Positions 40,055 through 48,603 of a stretch of DNA of 64,000 nt are shown here, in pieces (position 1 is the first letter of the stretch; each line of letters starts with the position of its first letter). The translations under genes and the position numbers were made by a program. The stretch spans positions 310,001 through 374,000 of the forward strand of contig CAWKHX010000015.1 of the NCBI GenBank assembly GCA_963849605.1. Reading direction: 5' to 3'. Source of the stretch: DASPHG01 sp963849605. GTDB taxonomy: Bacteria > Actinomycetota > Thermoleophilia > Solirubrobacterales > Thermoleophilaceae. Under the pieces are notes generated by a model. It was not told where the DNA came from, ran no database searches, and was given only the letters and a program-made list of their open reading frames with translations.

Positions 40055-40423
40055 CTACCGGTCGAAGCTGAACTCGCGCGCGACCTCGGGCACCAACCCG
40101 CGACGACTCCGCCCGCGCCCGCGTATATGGCGGGTGGGAGCGGACTGAGCGACAACGGCGCGAGGCGGCACCTCCCTACCCAGCCTTTCCGTTCGGCGCC
40201 GCGCGGGCCGCGGCCGCGACTGGCGCTGAACGCGCGGCGATCGAGGCGCAGAAAGTCGAGGCGGGGACGGCAGGACCGCCTCCACCGGCTCCCCCGGCAG
40301 GGCGTCGAGCGGTATCGACTCCGGCTCCGACCCGCACCCGTCGGGCGCTCCGAACGCGATCAGCGCTGCGGCGACGACGAGCGCCGCGAGCTGCGCGACG
40401 TTCCCCCACCGCACGCGTGACAC
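40055..40423 (-). CDS. Small secreted protein containing repeat copy B
   Basis: A 122-codon ORF from GTG at 40423. Residues 8-28 form a hydrophobic signal segment (AQLAALVVAAALIAFGAP), then a Pro-rich, Arg-rich stretch. The segment PRAVVAQSAPTRHIRGRGRSRR is the translated repeat copy B, and the ORF then returns to coding-like sequence (LVPEVAREFSFDR) before the stop. The two flanks look like one short envelope protein into which the repeat was placed. The function is unknown. It might also be non-coding from mid-ORF onward. Confidence 0.5.
   Translation of the reverse strand: MSRVRWGNVAQLAALVVAAALIAFGAPDGCGSEPESIPLDALPGEPVEAVLPSPPRLSAPRSPRVQRQSRPRPARRRTERLGREVPPRAVVAQSAPTRHIRGRGRSRRGLVPEVAREFSFDR
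40102..40186. repeat. Structured repeat copy B
   Basis: Positions 40102-40144 match copy A at 36/43 positions. The inner stem is kept (CCCGC/GCGGG, with an A-T pair replaced by G-T), and the loop has TATAT. The outer TCCGC/GCGGA stem keeps five pairs. After 26 nt comes the arm CCTCCCTACCCAGCCT (40171-40186), 15/16 identical to copy A. The spacer length differs (16 nt in A, 26 nt in B). It lies inside the small secreted-protein ORF. Confidence 0.6.
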
Positions 40424-40486
40424 GCCCCGGAAAGGCGTCCTGCGGCCCGGCTCGCCCCCTGCCCGTTGCTATCGTGGCGCGCCCTG

Positions 40487-41044
40487 ATGGCCACCACTAC
40501 GCGCCTCTACGACCTGATCGTGCTGCTCGACCCGAACGCGCCCGACGACCGCCACCGCGAGATCCTCGGCAGCGTGAGCGCGGCGATCGAGGGCAAGGGC
40601 ACTCTCGTGGGCCAACACGACTGGGGCATGCGCCGGATGGCCTTCGAGATCGACCACCGCTCCGATGCGGCGTACCACCTCTTCCAGTTCGAGGGCCAGA
40701 ACGACCTGCTCGACCAGCTTCACAACTCGCTGAAGATCACGGACGGGGTCCTGCGCCACCGCATCATCAAGGTGAAGCCGGGCACGCCGCCGCCGCCCAC
40801 GCCGCGGCCCGAGGCCCCCCGCGGCGCCCGAACCCCCGACGATCCGGGCGGAACCGTCGCCGCCCGCGCCGCCGCCGACGCGCCCCCTCCGGCGCCCGAG
40901 GCGCCCGAGGCGCCCGCGGAGGCGCCCCCGAGGAACCCGGGCAGGCCTGACGCGCCTCTTTACCCCGCTCTGTCGGCCGATTTCCGGGGGCGAGAACGTG
41001 CACCCCGTCAGGTTCTATCTCTAGTCTCGACTTCACACGAGTAG
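40487..41044 (+). CDS. rpsF: Ribosomal protein bS6 with long Pro/Ala tail
   Basis: Binds 16S rRNA with bS18 in the 30S platform. The S6 fold is residues 1-97 (TTRLYDLIVLLDPN, RRMAFEIDHRSDAAYHLFQF, LRHRIIKVKPG). About 90 residues of tail follow, first Pro/Ala/Glu-rich, then a different-looking LYPALSADFRGRERAPRQ. One base insertion in the C-run near 40927 would give the ending PPEEPGQA and a stop at 40950. The true C-terminus is thus in doubt. ATG at 40487; TATCGT lies 11 nt upstream. Confidence 0.9.
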   Translation: MATTTRLYDLIVLLDPNAPDDRHREILGSVSAAIEGKGTLVGQHDWGMRRMAFEIDHRSDAAYHLFQFEGQNDLLDQLHNSLKITDGVLRHRIIKVKPGTPPPPTPRPEAPRGARTPDDPGGTVAARAAADAPPPAPEAPEAPAEAPPRNPGRPDAPLYPALSADFRGRERAPRQVLSLVSTSHE

Positions 41045-41061
41045 AAGCAAAGGAGCCTCCT

Positions 41062-41520
41062 ATGGCAGCCACGAACATCAACCGCGTAGTCCTCACGGGG
41101 AACCTGACACGCGACCCCGAGCTCCGCACCACCCCGAGCGGCACGTCGGTCTGCGGGCTCCGCGTCGCCTGCAACACGCGCCGCAAGGACGCGTCCGGCC
41201 AGTGGGTCGACAAGCCCAACTACTTCGACGTGACCGTCTGGGGCGCGCAGGGCGAGAACTGCGCCCAGTACCTCTCCAAGGGGCGTCCCGTGGCCGTTGA
41301 CGGACGGCTCGAGTGGCGCGAGTGGGAGGACCAGCAGGGCAACAAGCGCCAGGCGGTCGATATCATTGCCGACTCCGTTCAGTTCCTGGGATCGCCCTCG
41401 GGCGATGGGAACGGCAACGGAGGCCGGTTCACGCCGCAGAGCGACGTCCCCGCCGACACGGCGGACTTCAAGGCGGCGCCGGTGGGGGCCGGTCAGTCGG
41501 ACGACGACATCCCCTTCTAG
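41062..41520 (+). CDS. ssb: Single-stranded DNA-binding protein SSB
   Basis: OB-fold protein of 152 residues that coats single-stranded DNA. Seen: NRVVLTGNLTRDPELRTTPSG, NYFDVTVWGAQGENCAQYL, GRLEWREWEDQQGNKRQ, and the acidic tip ending SDDDIPF that recruits replication partners. AAGGAG lies 7 nt before the ATG, one of the clearer ribosome sites in the window. It lies within the rpsF-ssb-rpsR-rplI block. Confidence 0.96.
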   Translation: MAATNINRVVLTGNLTRDPELRTTPSGTSVCGLRVACNTRRKDASGQWVDKPNYFDVTVWGAQGENCAQYLSKGRPVAVDGRLEWREWEDQQGNKRQAVDIIADSVQFLGSPSGDGNGNGGRFTPQSDVPADTADFKAAPVGAGQSDDDIPF

Positions 41521-41547
41521 AACCAGAACAGCACAGGAGTTTTTTGC

Positions 41548-41832
41548 GTGGCAAAGCAGCGTGGTGCAACACGGCCCACATCATCAAGGCGCCGTGACGG
41601 CAGGAAGGGCCCCGGGACCGGTGGCCGGCGTAAGCCTTGCCAGTTCTGCCGCGACAAGGTGGACGTCGTGGACTACAAGGACTTCGGCACGCTGCGCCGC
41701 GTGATGAGCGAGAAGGGCAAGATGCGCTCGGCGCGGATCACCGGCTGCTGCCGCCGCCACCAGCGCCAGCTCGCGGTCGCCGTCAAGCGCGCACGCGAGC
41801 TAGGGCTCCTGCCCTACGTCGCCGATAGGTAG
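41548..41832 (+). CDS. rpsR: Ribosomal protein bS18 (zinc-type)
   Basis: Protein of 94 residues that pairs with bS6. It keeps the cysteines of the zinc form (RKPCQFCRDK and ITGCCRRHQRQLA), and the core (DYKDFGTLRRVMSEKGKM, RARELGLLPY) is standard. A 30-residue basic leader precedes it. GTG at 41548 has AGGAG upstream, followed by six T. The next gene starts 5 nt after its stop. Confidence 0.95.
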   Translation: MAKQRGATRPTSSRRRDGRKGPGTGGRRKPCQFCRDKVDVVDYKDFGTLRRVMSEKGKMRSARITGCCRRHQRQLAVAVKRARELGLLPYVADR

Positions 41833-41837
41833 CGGTC

Positions 41838-42287
41838 GTGGCGCAGGCCATCCTTCTGCAGCCGGTCGAGACGCTGGGAGAGCGCGGCGAGATCGTCGAT
41901 GTCTCACCGGGCTACCTGCGCAACTACCTCGTCCCCCGCAAGCTCGCTCAGCCGGCCACGACGGCCGCGGTGGCGGATGCCCTGCGACGGCAGGAGGCCG
42001 CCGAGCGCGCCGTCCGCGAGGCCGCGGAGCAGGCGCAGGAGAACGCCGCCGTGCTGTCCAAGACCGTCCTCACCCTCCGCCAGGCGGCGGGTGCCGACGG
42101 TCGCCTGTTCGGGTCGGTCACCTCGCAGGACATCGTCGACGCGATCAAGCAGGCCCGCGGGCTCAAGATCGACAAGCGCCGGGTCCACCTCGACGAGCCG
42201 ATCAAGACCGCCGGCACGCACATGGTCACCGTCGAGATCCACGACGGCGTGACGACGCAAATCAAGACCATCGTCACCCCGGGCTGA
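41838..42287 (+). CDS. rplI: Ribosomal protein bL9
   Basis: Protein of 149 residues of the 50S subunit that links the L1 stalk base region. The N-domain (QPVETLGERGEIVDVSPGYLRNYLVPRKLA), the long connecting helix and the C-domain (RLFGSVTSQDIVDAIKQ) are present in full. GTG start. It ends 13 nt before dnaB. Confidence 0.95.
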   Translation: MAQAILLQPVETLGERGEIVDVSPGYLRNYLVPRKLAQPATTAAVADALRRQEAAERAVREAAEQAQENAAVLSKTVLTLRQAAGADGRLFGSVTSQDIVDAIKQARGLKIDKRRVHLDEPIKTAGTHMVTVEIHDGVTTQIKTIVTPG

Positions 42288-42300
42288 CGCCCGTCCACCT

Positions 42301-43704
42301 GTGGCTGTCTCCGTTCCACCGGAAGCCGCAGGCAGCGTCCCGCCGCACAACCTCGAGGCGGAGACCTCGGTGCTGGGGGCGATCCTGCTGGCGGAGCAGG
42401 CGCTCGACGGCGTCCTGATCGACGTCAGGCTCAGCCCGGAGGACTTCTACCGCGAGCGCCACCGCCTGGTCTTCCGGGCGATGATGCGGCTCAAGGAGAA
42501 GACGGTCCCGGACCCGATCGACGCGCTCACGGTGTCCGAGGAGCTCACCCGCTCGGGCGAGCTCGAGGAGGCGGGCGGCACGGCCTTCGTGCACTCACTC
42601 CCCAACCTCGTCCCGGCGGCGGGGAACGCGCGCAACTACGCGAAGATCGTCAAGGAGCACGCGCTCCTGCGCCGTCTGCTCGACACCACGCGCGACATCC
42701 AGGAGAAGGCGCTCGCCGTCAAGGGCGAGCCCCGCGACCTGGTCGAGCAGGCCGAGCAGGCGATGTACAAGATCGCCCACGACGAGCACGCCAGCGAGGT
42801 GCGCTCGATCGAGGCGGTCCTCCACGACGAGCTCGACAAGCTCGAGCAGATCTCGCGCGAGGGCGTCTCGCTGATCGGCACGCCGTCGGGCTTCCGCGAC
42901 CTCGACGACATCACGGGTGGCTTCCAGGGCGGCAACCTGATCGTGCTCGCCGCGCGCCCCGCAATGGGAAAGAGCGCCCTGGTGGTCAACATGGCCGAGA
43001 ACGCTGCGGTCGACCACGACAAGGCCGTGGCGCTGTTCTCGCTCGAGATGTCGGAGACGGAGCTCGCCCAGCGCTTCATCGCGTCCCAGGCGAAGCTGGA
43101 CGGCGACGATCTGCGCAAGGGCAAGGTCAGGTCCGACCGGTGGCCGAAGGTGATCCGCGCGACCGAGCAGCTCTCGCGGGCACAGCTGTTCATCGACGAC
43201 TCCAGCGACCTCGGCGTCATGGAGCTGCGGGCGAAGGCGCGACGGCTTCACAGCCGGCATGAGCTGGGTCTGATCATCATCGACTACCTCCAGCTGATGC
43301 GCCCGGACGACACCAGCGTGAGCCGGGTCGAGCAGATCGGCCACATGAGCCGCGGGCTCAAGATCCTCGCGCGCGAGCTGCATGTCCCGGTGATCGCGGT
43401 GTCGCAGCTCTCCCGCGCGGTCGAGTCCCGGCCCGACAAGCGGCCGCTGCTATCGGATCTGCGCGAGTCGGGATCGATCGAGCAGGACGCCGACCTGGTC
43501 CTGTTCATCTACCGCGACGAGTACTACAACCGCGAGACGACCGAGACCCCGGGTGAGGCCGAGATCATCGTCTCCAAGCACCGCAACGGTCCGGTCGGCA
43601 AGCTGAACCTGGCGTTCATGGAGCGCTACCCGAAGTTCGCGAACCTCTGGCGCGACCACGCGGCCGGCGGCCCGGCGCCTGCGGACTCCAACGGAGCGGG
43701 ATAG
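42301..43704 (+). CDS. dnaB: Replicative DNA helicase DnaB
   Basis: Ring helicase of 467 residues that unwinds DNA ahead of the fork. The N-domain (NLEAETSVLGAILLAEQAL) binds primase, and the RecA-like domain has Walker A ARPAMGKSALVVN, Walker B IIIDYLQLM, and SQLSRAVE and ESGSIEQDADLV. No intein interrupts it. GTG start. It lies in the conserved position after rplI, and purA begins 3 nt after its stop. Confidence 0.96.
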   Translation: MAVSVPPEAAGSVPPHNLEAETSVLGAILLAEQALDGVLIDVRLSPEDFYRERHRLVFRAMMRLKEKTVPDPIDALTVSEELTRSGELEEAGGTAFVHSLPNLVPAAGNARNYAKIVKEHALLRRLLDTTRDIQEKALAVKGEPRDLVEQAEQAMYKIAHDEHASEVRSIEAVLHDELDKLEQISREGVSLIGTPSGFRDLDDITGGFQGGNLIVLAARPAMGKSALVVNMAENAAVDHDKAVALFSLEMSETELAQRFIASQAKLDGDDLRKGKVRSDRWPKVIRATEQLSRAQLFIDDSSDLGVMELRAKARRLHSRHELGLIIIDYLQLMRPDDTSVSRVEQIGHMSRGLKILARELHVPVIAVSQLSRAVESRPDKRPLLSDLRESGSIEQDADLVLFIYRDEYYNRETTETPGEAEIIVSKHRNGPVGKLNLAFMERYPKFANLWRDHAAGGPAPADSNGAG

Positions 43705-43706
43705 CC

Positions 43707-45014
43707 ATGCCCGGCATCGTCGTCGTCGGGGCCCAGTGGGGAGACGAGGGCAAGGGCAAGGTGACCGACCTCCTTGCCGAGCGCGCCGACGTGGTCATCC
43801 GCTTCCAGGGCGGTAACAACGCCGGCCACACGATCGTGCGCGACAACGAGGTCTTCAAGTTCCACCTGATCCCGTCGGGGATCCTCTACCCCGGGAAGCT
43901 GTCGGTGATCGGGAACGGCGTCGTCGTGGACCCGCGCGTCCTGCTCGAGGAGCTCGACGGCCTCAGGCGGCGCGGGATCTCCTCGCGCGGCCTGCGGATC
44001 TCCGCGAACGCGCACCTGATCATGCCCTACCACCTGCTGCTCGACCAGGGCAGCGAGGCTCGTCTGGGCAAGCTCCAGATCGGCACGACGCGGCGCGGCA
44101 TCGGCCCTGCCTATGCCGACAAGGCCTCGCGGCTCGGGATCCGCGTGCAGGACCTGCTCGACGAGAAGATCCTGCGGAAGAAGATCGCCGCCGCGATGGA
44201 GCCGAAGCAGCAGCTGCTGCGGCCGTGGGCCAAGGATCCGCAGCTCGACCTTCACAGCATGACCGAGGAGTACGCGAAGTACGGCCACCGGCTCGAGCCG
44301 CACATCACCGACACCGCGCGGCTCGTGTGGGACGCGCTCGAGCGCGACCGGCTCGTGATCTTCGAGGGCGCGCAGGGGACTCTGCTCGACATCGACCACG
44401 GCACCTACCCGTTCGTGACCTCGTCGAACCCGGTGGCGGGCGCCGCGTGCGTGGGCGCCGGCGTGGGGCCGAAGGACATCGACGAGGTCTGGGGCATCGC
44501 GAAGGCGTACTCGACGCGCGTCGGCTCCGGGCCGTTCCCGAGCGAGCTCGACGACGAGCTGGGCGAGCGGATGCGCGAGGCCGGCGGGGAGTTCGGCACG
44601 ACCACCGGGCGGCCGCGACGCTGCGGCTGGATCGATCTTGTCGCACTCAAGTACGCCGCGCGCATCAACGGGCTGACGGGGCTTGTGGTCACGAAACTCG
44701 ACGTGCTGACGGGGATCGACCCGATCGGCGCGGCCGTGCGCTACCTCGGGCCGGAGGGAGCACGCTTCGACGAGTTCCCGTACCACCAGTCGATCCTCCA
44801 CCGCGCGACCGCCGACGTCGAGGAGGTCCCCGGATGGCACGAGGACATCACGGAGGCGCGCAGCCTCGACGACCTGCCGCAGGCCGCGCGCGACTACCTC
44901 GACTACATCTCGGACTTCGTCGGCGTGCCGATCGTGTGCATCGGGGTCGGCCCCGGGCGCGACCAGATCATCTGGACCGAGGCCGGCAAGCGGTTCGAGC
45001 CGGCCGCCGCCTAG
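43707..45014 (+). CDS. purA: Adenylosuccinate synthetase PurA
   Basis: Makes adenylosuccinate from IMP, Asp and GTP. Length 435 is standard. Motifs: VVVGAQWGDEGKGKVTD, FQGGNNAGHTI, GTTRRGIGPAYADK, FEGAQGTLLDIDHGTYPFVT, and TTGRPRRCGW. ATG at 43707. Its stop shares CTAG (45011-45014) with the convergent membrane-protein gene. Confidence 0.97.
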   Translation: MPGIVVVGAQWGDEGKGKVTDLLAERADVVIRFQGGNNAGHTIVRDNEVFKFHLIPSGILYPGKLSVIGNGVVVDPRVLLEELDGLRRRGISSRGLRISANAHLIMPYHLLLDQGSEARLGKLQIGTTRRGIGPAYADKASRLGIRVQDLLDEKILRKKIAAAMEPKQQLLRPWAKDPQLDLHSMTEEYAKYGHRLEPHITDTARLVWDALERDRLVIFEGAQGTLLDIDHGTYPFVTSSNPVAGAACVGAGVGPKDIDEVWGIAKAYSTRVGSGPFPSELDDELGERMREAGGEFGTTTGRPRRCGWIDLVALKYAARINGLTGLVVTKLDVLTGIDPIGAAVRYLGPEGARFDEFPYHQSILHRATADVEEVPGWHEDITEARSLDDLPQAARDYLDYISDFVGVPIVCIGVGPGRDQIIWTEAGKRFEPAAA

Positions 45015-45670
45015 GACTCCGCTCCCTCGAGCACGACCGCCTCGCCTCGGCGCAGGAAGCGCGCACCGAGGACGGTCGCCGAGATGAGGGCCATGGCCGC
45101 GAGCGTGATCTGCACCGACAGCACGCCCTCCCGCGTCCAGTAGACGTCATCGAGCTCGAGCAGCAGCGCCGACTCGTCGAGCGTGAGCCCCATCCCGGTC
45201 CCGAAGACGAGCGCGAGGCGCGGCTCGATCTGCTCGTCGTCGGTGAGGATCGCCGCTGCGCCGGCGCCGAACGCCAGCAGGATCCCCGGCACGAAGTGGT
45301 GGATGTGCCGCTGGCCGATCCGCAGGCTCCGGAACGGGCCGAAGCGCCGGCGGCTGCGCAGCAGATAGCTGATCCCCCGCGCCAGCGAGAACGACGCGAC
45401 GAACGACGCGAGCAGGTTGAACAGGGCGTTCTCGCGCCGCGGCATCTCGCGGTAGCCCGACACGGCGACCGCCACGGCCTCCCCGGCCGCCTGGCCGGCG
45501 GCGTCGAGCACGCGGTCTGTCTCACCCGGCAGAGGCGCCGAGCCGCGCCTCCAGACCCGGCCGAACTCGGCGAGCAGAGCTGCGGCCGTCACGGCGTATG
45601 CGCCGACCCCGAGCGCGATCGTCTTGCGCTCGACGGCCGCGAAGCGACGCGGCCGTCGCCTCAGGACCAC
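45011..45670 (-). CDS. Conserved integral membrane protein
   Basis: Protein of 219 residues with a short basic N-terminus and four or five hydrophobic helices. A histidine cluster (GQRHIHHFVPGILLAFGAG) starts a helix, followed by a polar loop with two Asp (DDEQIEPRLALVFGTGMGLTLDESALLLELDDVYW, quoted only as location). The HIHHF block suggests metal or quinone contact, but nothing more can be said. GTG start at 45670, overlapping the acetyltransferase end by 10 bp. No family name is recognised. Confidence 0.7.
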   Translation of the reverse strand: MVLRRRPRRFAAVERKTIALGVGAYAVTAAALLAEFGRVWRRGSAPLPGETDRVLDAAGQAAGEAVAVAVSGYREMPRRENALFNLLASFVASFSLARGISYLLRSRRRFGPFRSLRIGQRHIHHFVPGILLAFGAGAAAILTDDEQIEPRLALVFGTGMGLTLDESALLLELDDVYWTREGVLSVQITLAAMALISATVLGARFLRRGEAVVLEGAES

Positions 45671-46371
45671 CGTTCGATCAGCTCCTCGTCCCCTACCTCG
45701 CCCACTTTGCGCGCGGGCACGCCCATCACGAGGGCGCGCGCGGGCACGTCGCGCGTGACGACCGCGCCCGTCGCGACGAAGGCCTCCTCGCCGATCTCGA
45801 TCCCCGGGAGGATGCGCGCGCCGCCGCCGATACGGGCGGCCCTTCGGATCGTCGGGCCGACGATCGGGTGGTCGGGGGCGTGGCGGGCCATCGTGTTGTC
45901 GTTGTAGGTGAACACGCCCGGGCCGAGGAAGACGTCGTCCTCCAGCACCGAGTTCGCCGTCACGTAACAGCCTGTCTGGAGCCGGCAGCCGGCGCCGACT
46001 GTCACGTCGTTGTCCACCTGGCTGCCGCGGCCGACCACCGCGCCGGCGCCGATGCGCGACCGCTCGCGCACGTGGGCCTGGTCGCCCACCACCGCCCGCT
46101 CGCCGATCTCGGCGCCCGCGTTCACGATCGCTCCGGCGGCCACGGTCGCGCCCGCGCCGATGGTGGCGGGCGGCGGCGGCTCGCGCGACGCGCTCGAGCG
46201 CGGCCCAAGCGCCGGCGGCTTCCCCACCACCGCGTGGTCCTGAAGCGTGCAGCCCGCCCCGAGCACGGTGCCGTCGTGAACCACGACGTACGCGCCCAGC
46301 TGCGCGTCGTCGGGCAGCTCGACGCCGTCGCCGAGGAGCAGGCCCGGGGCGCGGTCAGACGGTTGCAGCAC
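45661..46371 (-). CDS. Hexapeptide-repeat acyltransferase (WbpD/WlbB-like)
   Basis: Left-handed beta-helix protein of about 236 residues with many V-x-A-G-A hexapeptides (TIGAGATVAAGAIVNAGAEIG, DNDVTVGAGCRLQTGCYVTA). The segment FTYNDNTMARHAPDH sits where WbpD/WlbB acetyltransferases have their active-site loop. It would N-acetylate a UDP-amino sugar. GTG at 46371 overlaps the upstream oxidoreductase stop by 17 bp. The N-terminal helix expected in some members is absent. Confidence 0.8.
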   Translation of the reverse strand: MLQPSDRAPGLLLGDGVELPDDAQLGAYVVVHDGTVLGAGCTLQDHAVVGKPPALGPRSSASREPPPPATIGAGATVAAGAIVNAGAEIGERAVVGDQAHVRERSRIGAGAVVGRGSQVDNDVTVGAGCRLQTGCYVTANSVLEDDVFLGPGVFTYNDNTMARHAPDHPIVGPTIRRAARIGGGARILPGIEIGEEAFVATGAVVTRDVPARALVMGVPARKVGEVGDEELIERWS

Positions 46372-47359
46372 GGCTCGTCTCGGCGAGGGACTCCTGCAGC
46401 GCCTCGAGGACGCGGACCACTCGCACGCCGCTCTGCGGGCCGGAGCGCGGCTCCAGGTCATCCGCGATGCACTCGATGAAGTGGCGGCACTCGATCCGAA
46501 GCGGCTCCTCGTTCGAGATCCGCGGGCTGTGGATGTCACCGGAGCGGGCGATGTACTCGCCGTAGGACGAGATGTCCTGGTCGAAGCCCTTGTCGTAGAT
46601 CTCGAGCTTGCGCTCGAGCGACATGTCGTCGAAGGTCGCCATCCGCTTCGACCCGACGACCGTGAAGCGGCGCTCCTTGTGCGGGTCGAGCCAGGAGAGA
46701 TGGAGATGCGCCGCGACGCCGGAGGGAAAGCGGAGGAAGCCGAACACGACGTCCTCGATGCCCGGCTGCATGTAGCTCTCGCCGAAAGCGCTCACCTCCG
46801 ACGGCTCCTCGCCGACCAGCGCGAGCACAACTGACACGTCGTGCGCGCCGAGCGACCAGAGCGCGTTCTCGTCCGCGCGCAGCTGGCCGAGGTTGAGCCG
46901 GTTCCCGTAGATGTAGTGGATGTCGCCGAGGTCGCCGGCGTCCGCGATCTCCTTCAGCTTGACCACGCCTGGGTGGTACTCGAGCAGGTGGCCGACCATC
47001 AGCACCCTGCCCGCGCTCTCGGCCGCAGCGGCGACCTGCTCGGCATCGGCCGCCGACTGCGCGAGCGGCTTCTCGACGAAGCAGTGCTTGCCCGCCTCCA
47101 GCGCCTGGAGCGCCAGCCCGGCATGGCCTGGCACGGGGGTTGCGATCACGATCGCGTCGAGCGCGTCGTCGGCCAGCAGCTCGGCCACGTCACTCGAGCC
47201 GGGCACTCCCGGAAAGCGTGCCGTCCAGCGGTCGAGCGCCTCCTGCGAGCCGTCGCAGAGCCAGGCCAGCTCGGCGCCCGGGAGCTGGTCGAAGTTACGA
47301 GCGAGGTTCGGGCCCCAGTAGCCGAGGCCGACCACGCCGACCCTGACGGGTGGCGTCAC
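46355..47359 (-). CDS. Gfo/Idh/MocA oxidoreductase (WlbA-like)
   Basis: NAD-dependent sugar oxidoreductase of 334 residues. The Rossmann motif is VGVVGLGYWGPNLARNF, the EKP motif is HCFVEKPLAQSAAD, and a WlbA-like DENALWSLGAHDVSVVLALVG loop carries the substrate-binding histidine. In the Wlb pathway the enzyme oxidises UDP-GlcNAcA at C3. GTG overlaps the dehydrogenase stop (GTGA at 47356-47359), so it is co-translated with it. No aminotransferase of the pathway is beside it. Confidence 0.87.
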   Translation of the reverse strand: MTPPVRVGVVGLGYWGPNLARNFDQLPGAELAWLCDGSQEALDRWTARFPGVPGSSDVAELLADDALDAIVIATPVPGHAGLALQALEAGKHCFVEKPLAQSAADAEQVAAAAESAGRVLMVGHLLEYHPGVVKLKEIADAGDLGDIHYIYGNRLNLGQLRADENALWSLGAHDVSVVLALVGEEPSEVSAFGESYMQPGIEDVVFGFLRFPSGVAAHLHLSWLDPHKERRFTVVGSKRMATFDDMSLERKLEIYDKGFDQDISSYGEYIARSGDIHSPRISNEEPLRIECRHFIECIADDLEPRSGPQSGVRVVRVLEALQESLAETSRAATV

Positions 47360-48603
47360 AGACGCACCAGGTTCGGCGCGGTCTTTCCGCGGGTCACGCC
47401 GCGGAAGTCGACGACGAGTGGTGCGGTGGCGAGGACCTTGTCGAAGTCGAGGCCCGGGTGGTGGGTGACGATGACCGCGCAGTCGCACGCCTCGAGCTCC
47501 GCCTCGAGCGGGCGGTGGGTTAGATCGTGTTCGGGCAGCTCGGCGACGTAGGGGTCGCTGTAGGAGACCTCGGCGCCGCGCTCGTGCAGGAGGCGGATGA
47601 TCTTGAGCGCGGGCGACTCGCGCAGGTCGCCGACACCCGGCTTGTACGAGACGCCGATGATCAGCACTCTCGAGCCGCGCACGGGCTTGGCGTGGTCGTT
47701 GAGTGCCCCGGCGATCTTCTCCACGCAGAAGTACGGCATCGCCTGGTTCACCTCGCCCGCGAGCTCGATGAACTCGGTCGGCATGTCGAACTCGCGCGCG
47801 CGCCAGGTCAGGTAGAACGGATCGACCGGCAGGCAATGCCCGCCCATCCCAGGGCCCGGGTCGAAGCGCATGAAGCCGAACGGCTTGGTCGCGGCGGCGT
47901 CGACGATCTCCCAGATGTCGAGGCCCATGCGGTCCGCGAGCATCGCCAGCTCGTTGACGAGTGCGATGTTGACCGAGCGGAAGATGTTCTCGAGCAGCTT
48001 CGTCATCTCGGCGGCGTCCGGCGACGACACCGGGACGAGCTGGTCGCACACGTGGCCGTAGAGCTCGATCGCGCGCTCGAGGCATGCGTCCGTGAGGCCG
48101 CCGACGACCTTCGGCGTGTTGCGCAGCGTGTAGTCGGTCCGCCCCGGATCCACGCGCTCCGGAGAGAACGCGACGTTGAAGTCGACGCCCGCCGCGAGGC
48201 CGGATTCCTCGAGCAACGGGACGAGCCGCTCGCGCGTCGTGCCCGGATAGGTGGTCGACTCGAGGACGACGAGCTGGCCGCGCTGCAGAACCTCGGCGAG
48301 CGAGCGGCCCGCCGACACGAGCGGCCCCAGGTCCGGCTCGCGGTTGCGCGAAAGCGGCGTGGGCACCGCGATGATCGCTGCCTCGACGCCGGCCAAATCG
48401 GCGTAGCGGGTCGAGGCGGTCAGGTTGCCGAGGACCGCCGCCAGCCGCTCCGACGGAATGTCCTCGATGTCCGAGATGCCATCGCCGATCGCCTGCACGC
48501 GCCGCTGGTCGACGTCGACGCCGATTACCTCGTGGCCGGCCTCGAGGAACTCCACGGCCAGCGGCAGGCCGACGTAGCCAAGCCCTATTACCCCGATCTT
48601 CAT
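47356..48603 (-). CDS. Nucleotide-sugar dehydrogenase (WecC/WbpA-like)
   Basis: UDP-sugar dehydrogenase of 415 residues, oxidising C6 of UDP-GlcNAc or UDP-ManNAc to the acid with two NAD+. N-terminal Rossmann GVIGLGYVGLPLAVEFLEAG, ESTTYPGTTRERLVP, catalytic Cys in GMGGHCLPVDPFYLTW, and C-domain GVSYKPGVGDLRESPA. Overlaps wecB (ATGA) and the Gfo/Idh gene. Whether it acts on the ManNAc or the GlcNAc form is not certain. Confidence 0.9.
   Translation of the reverse strand: MKIGVIGLGYVGLPLAVEFLEAGHEVIGVDVDQRRVQAIGDGISDIEDIPSERLAAVLGNLTASTRYADLAGVEAAIIAVPTPLSRNREPDLGPLVSAGRSLAEVLQRGQLVVLESTTYPGTTRERLVPLLEESGLAAGVDFNVAFSPERVDPGRTDYTLRNTPKVVGGLTDACLERAIELYGHVCDQLVPVSSPDAAEMTKLLENIFRSVNIALVNELAMLADRMGLDIWEIVDAAATKPFGFMRFDPGPGMGGHCLPVDPFYLTWRAREFDMPTEFIELAGEVNQAMPYFCVEKIAGALNDHAKPVRGSRVLIIGVSYKPGVGDLRESPALKIIRLLHERGAEVSYSDPYVAELPEHDLTHRPLEAELEACDCAVIVTHHPGLDFDKVLATAPLVVDFRGVTRGKTAPNLVRL

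Noticed and set aside
40417..40950. Plus-strand 177-codon frame over rpsF
   Set aside because: Arg/Pro/Gly-rich and out of frame with S6; it only supplies the hint that the S6 tail may be shifted.
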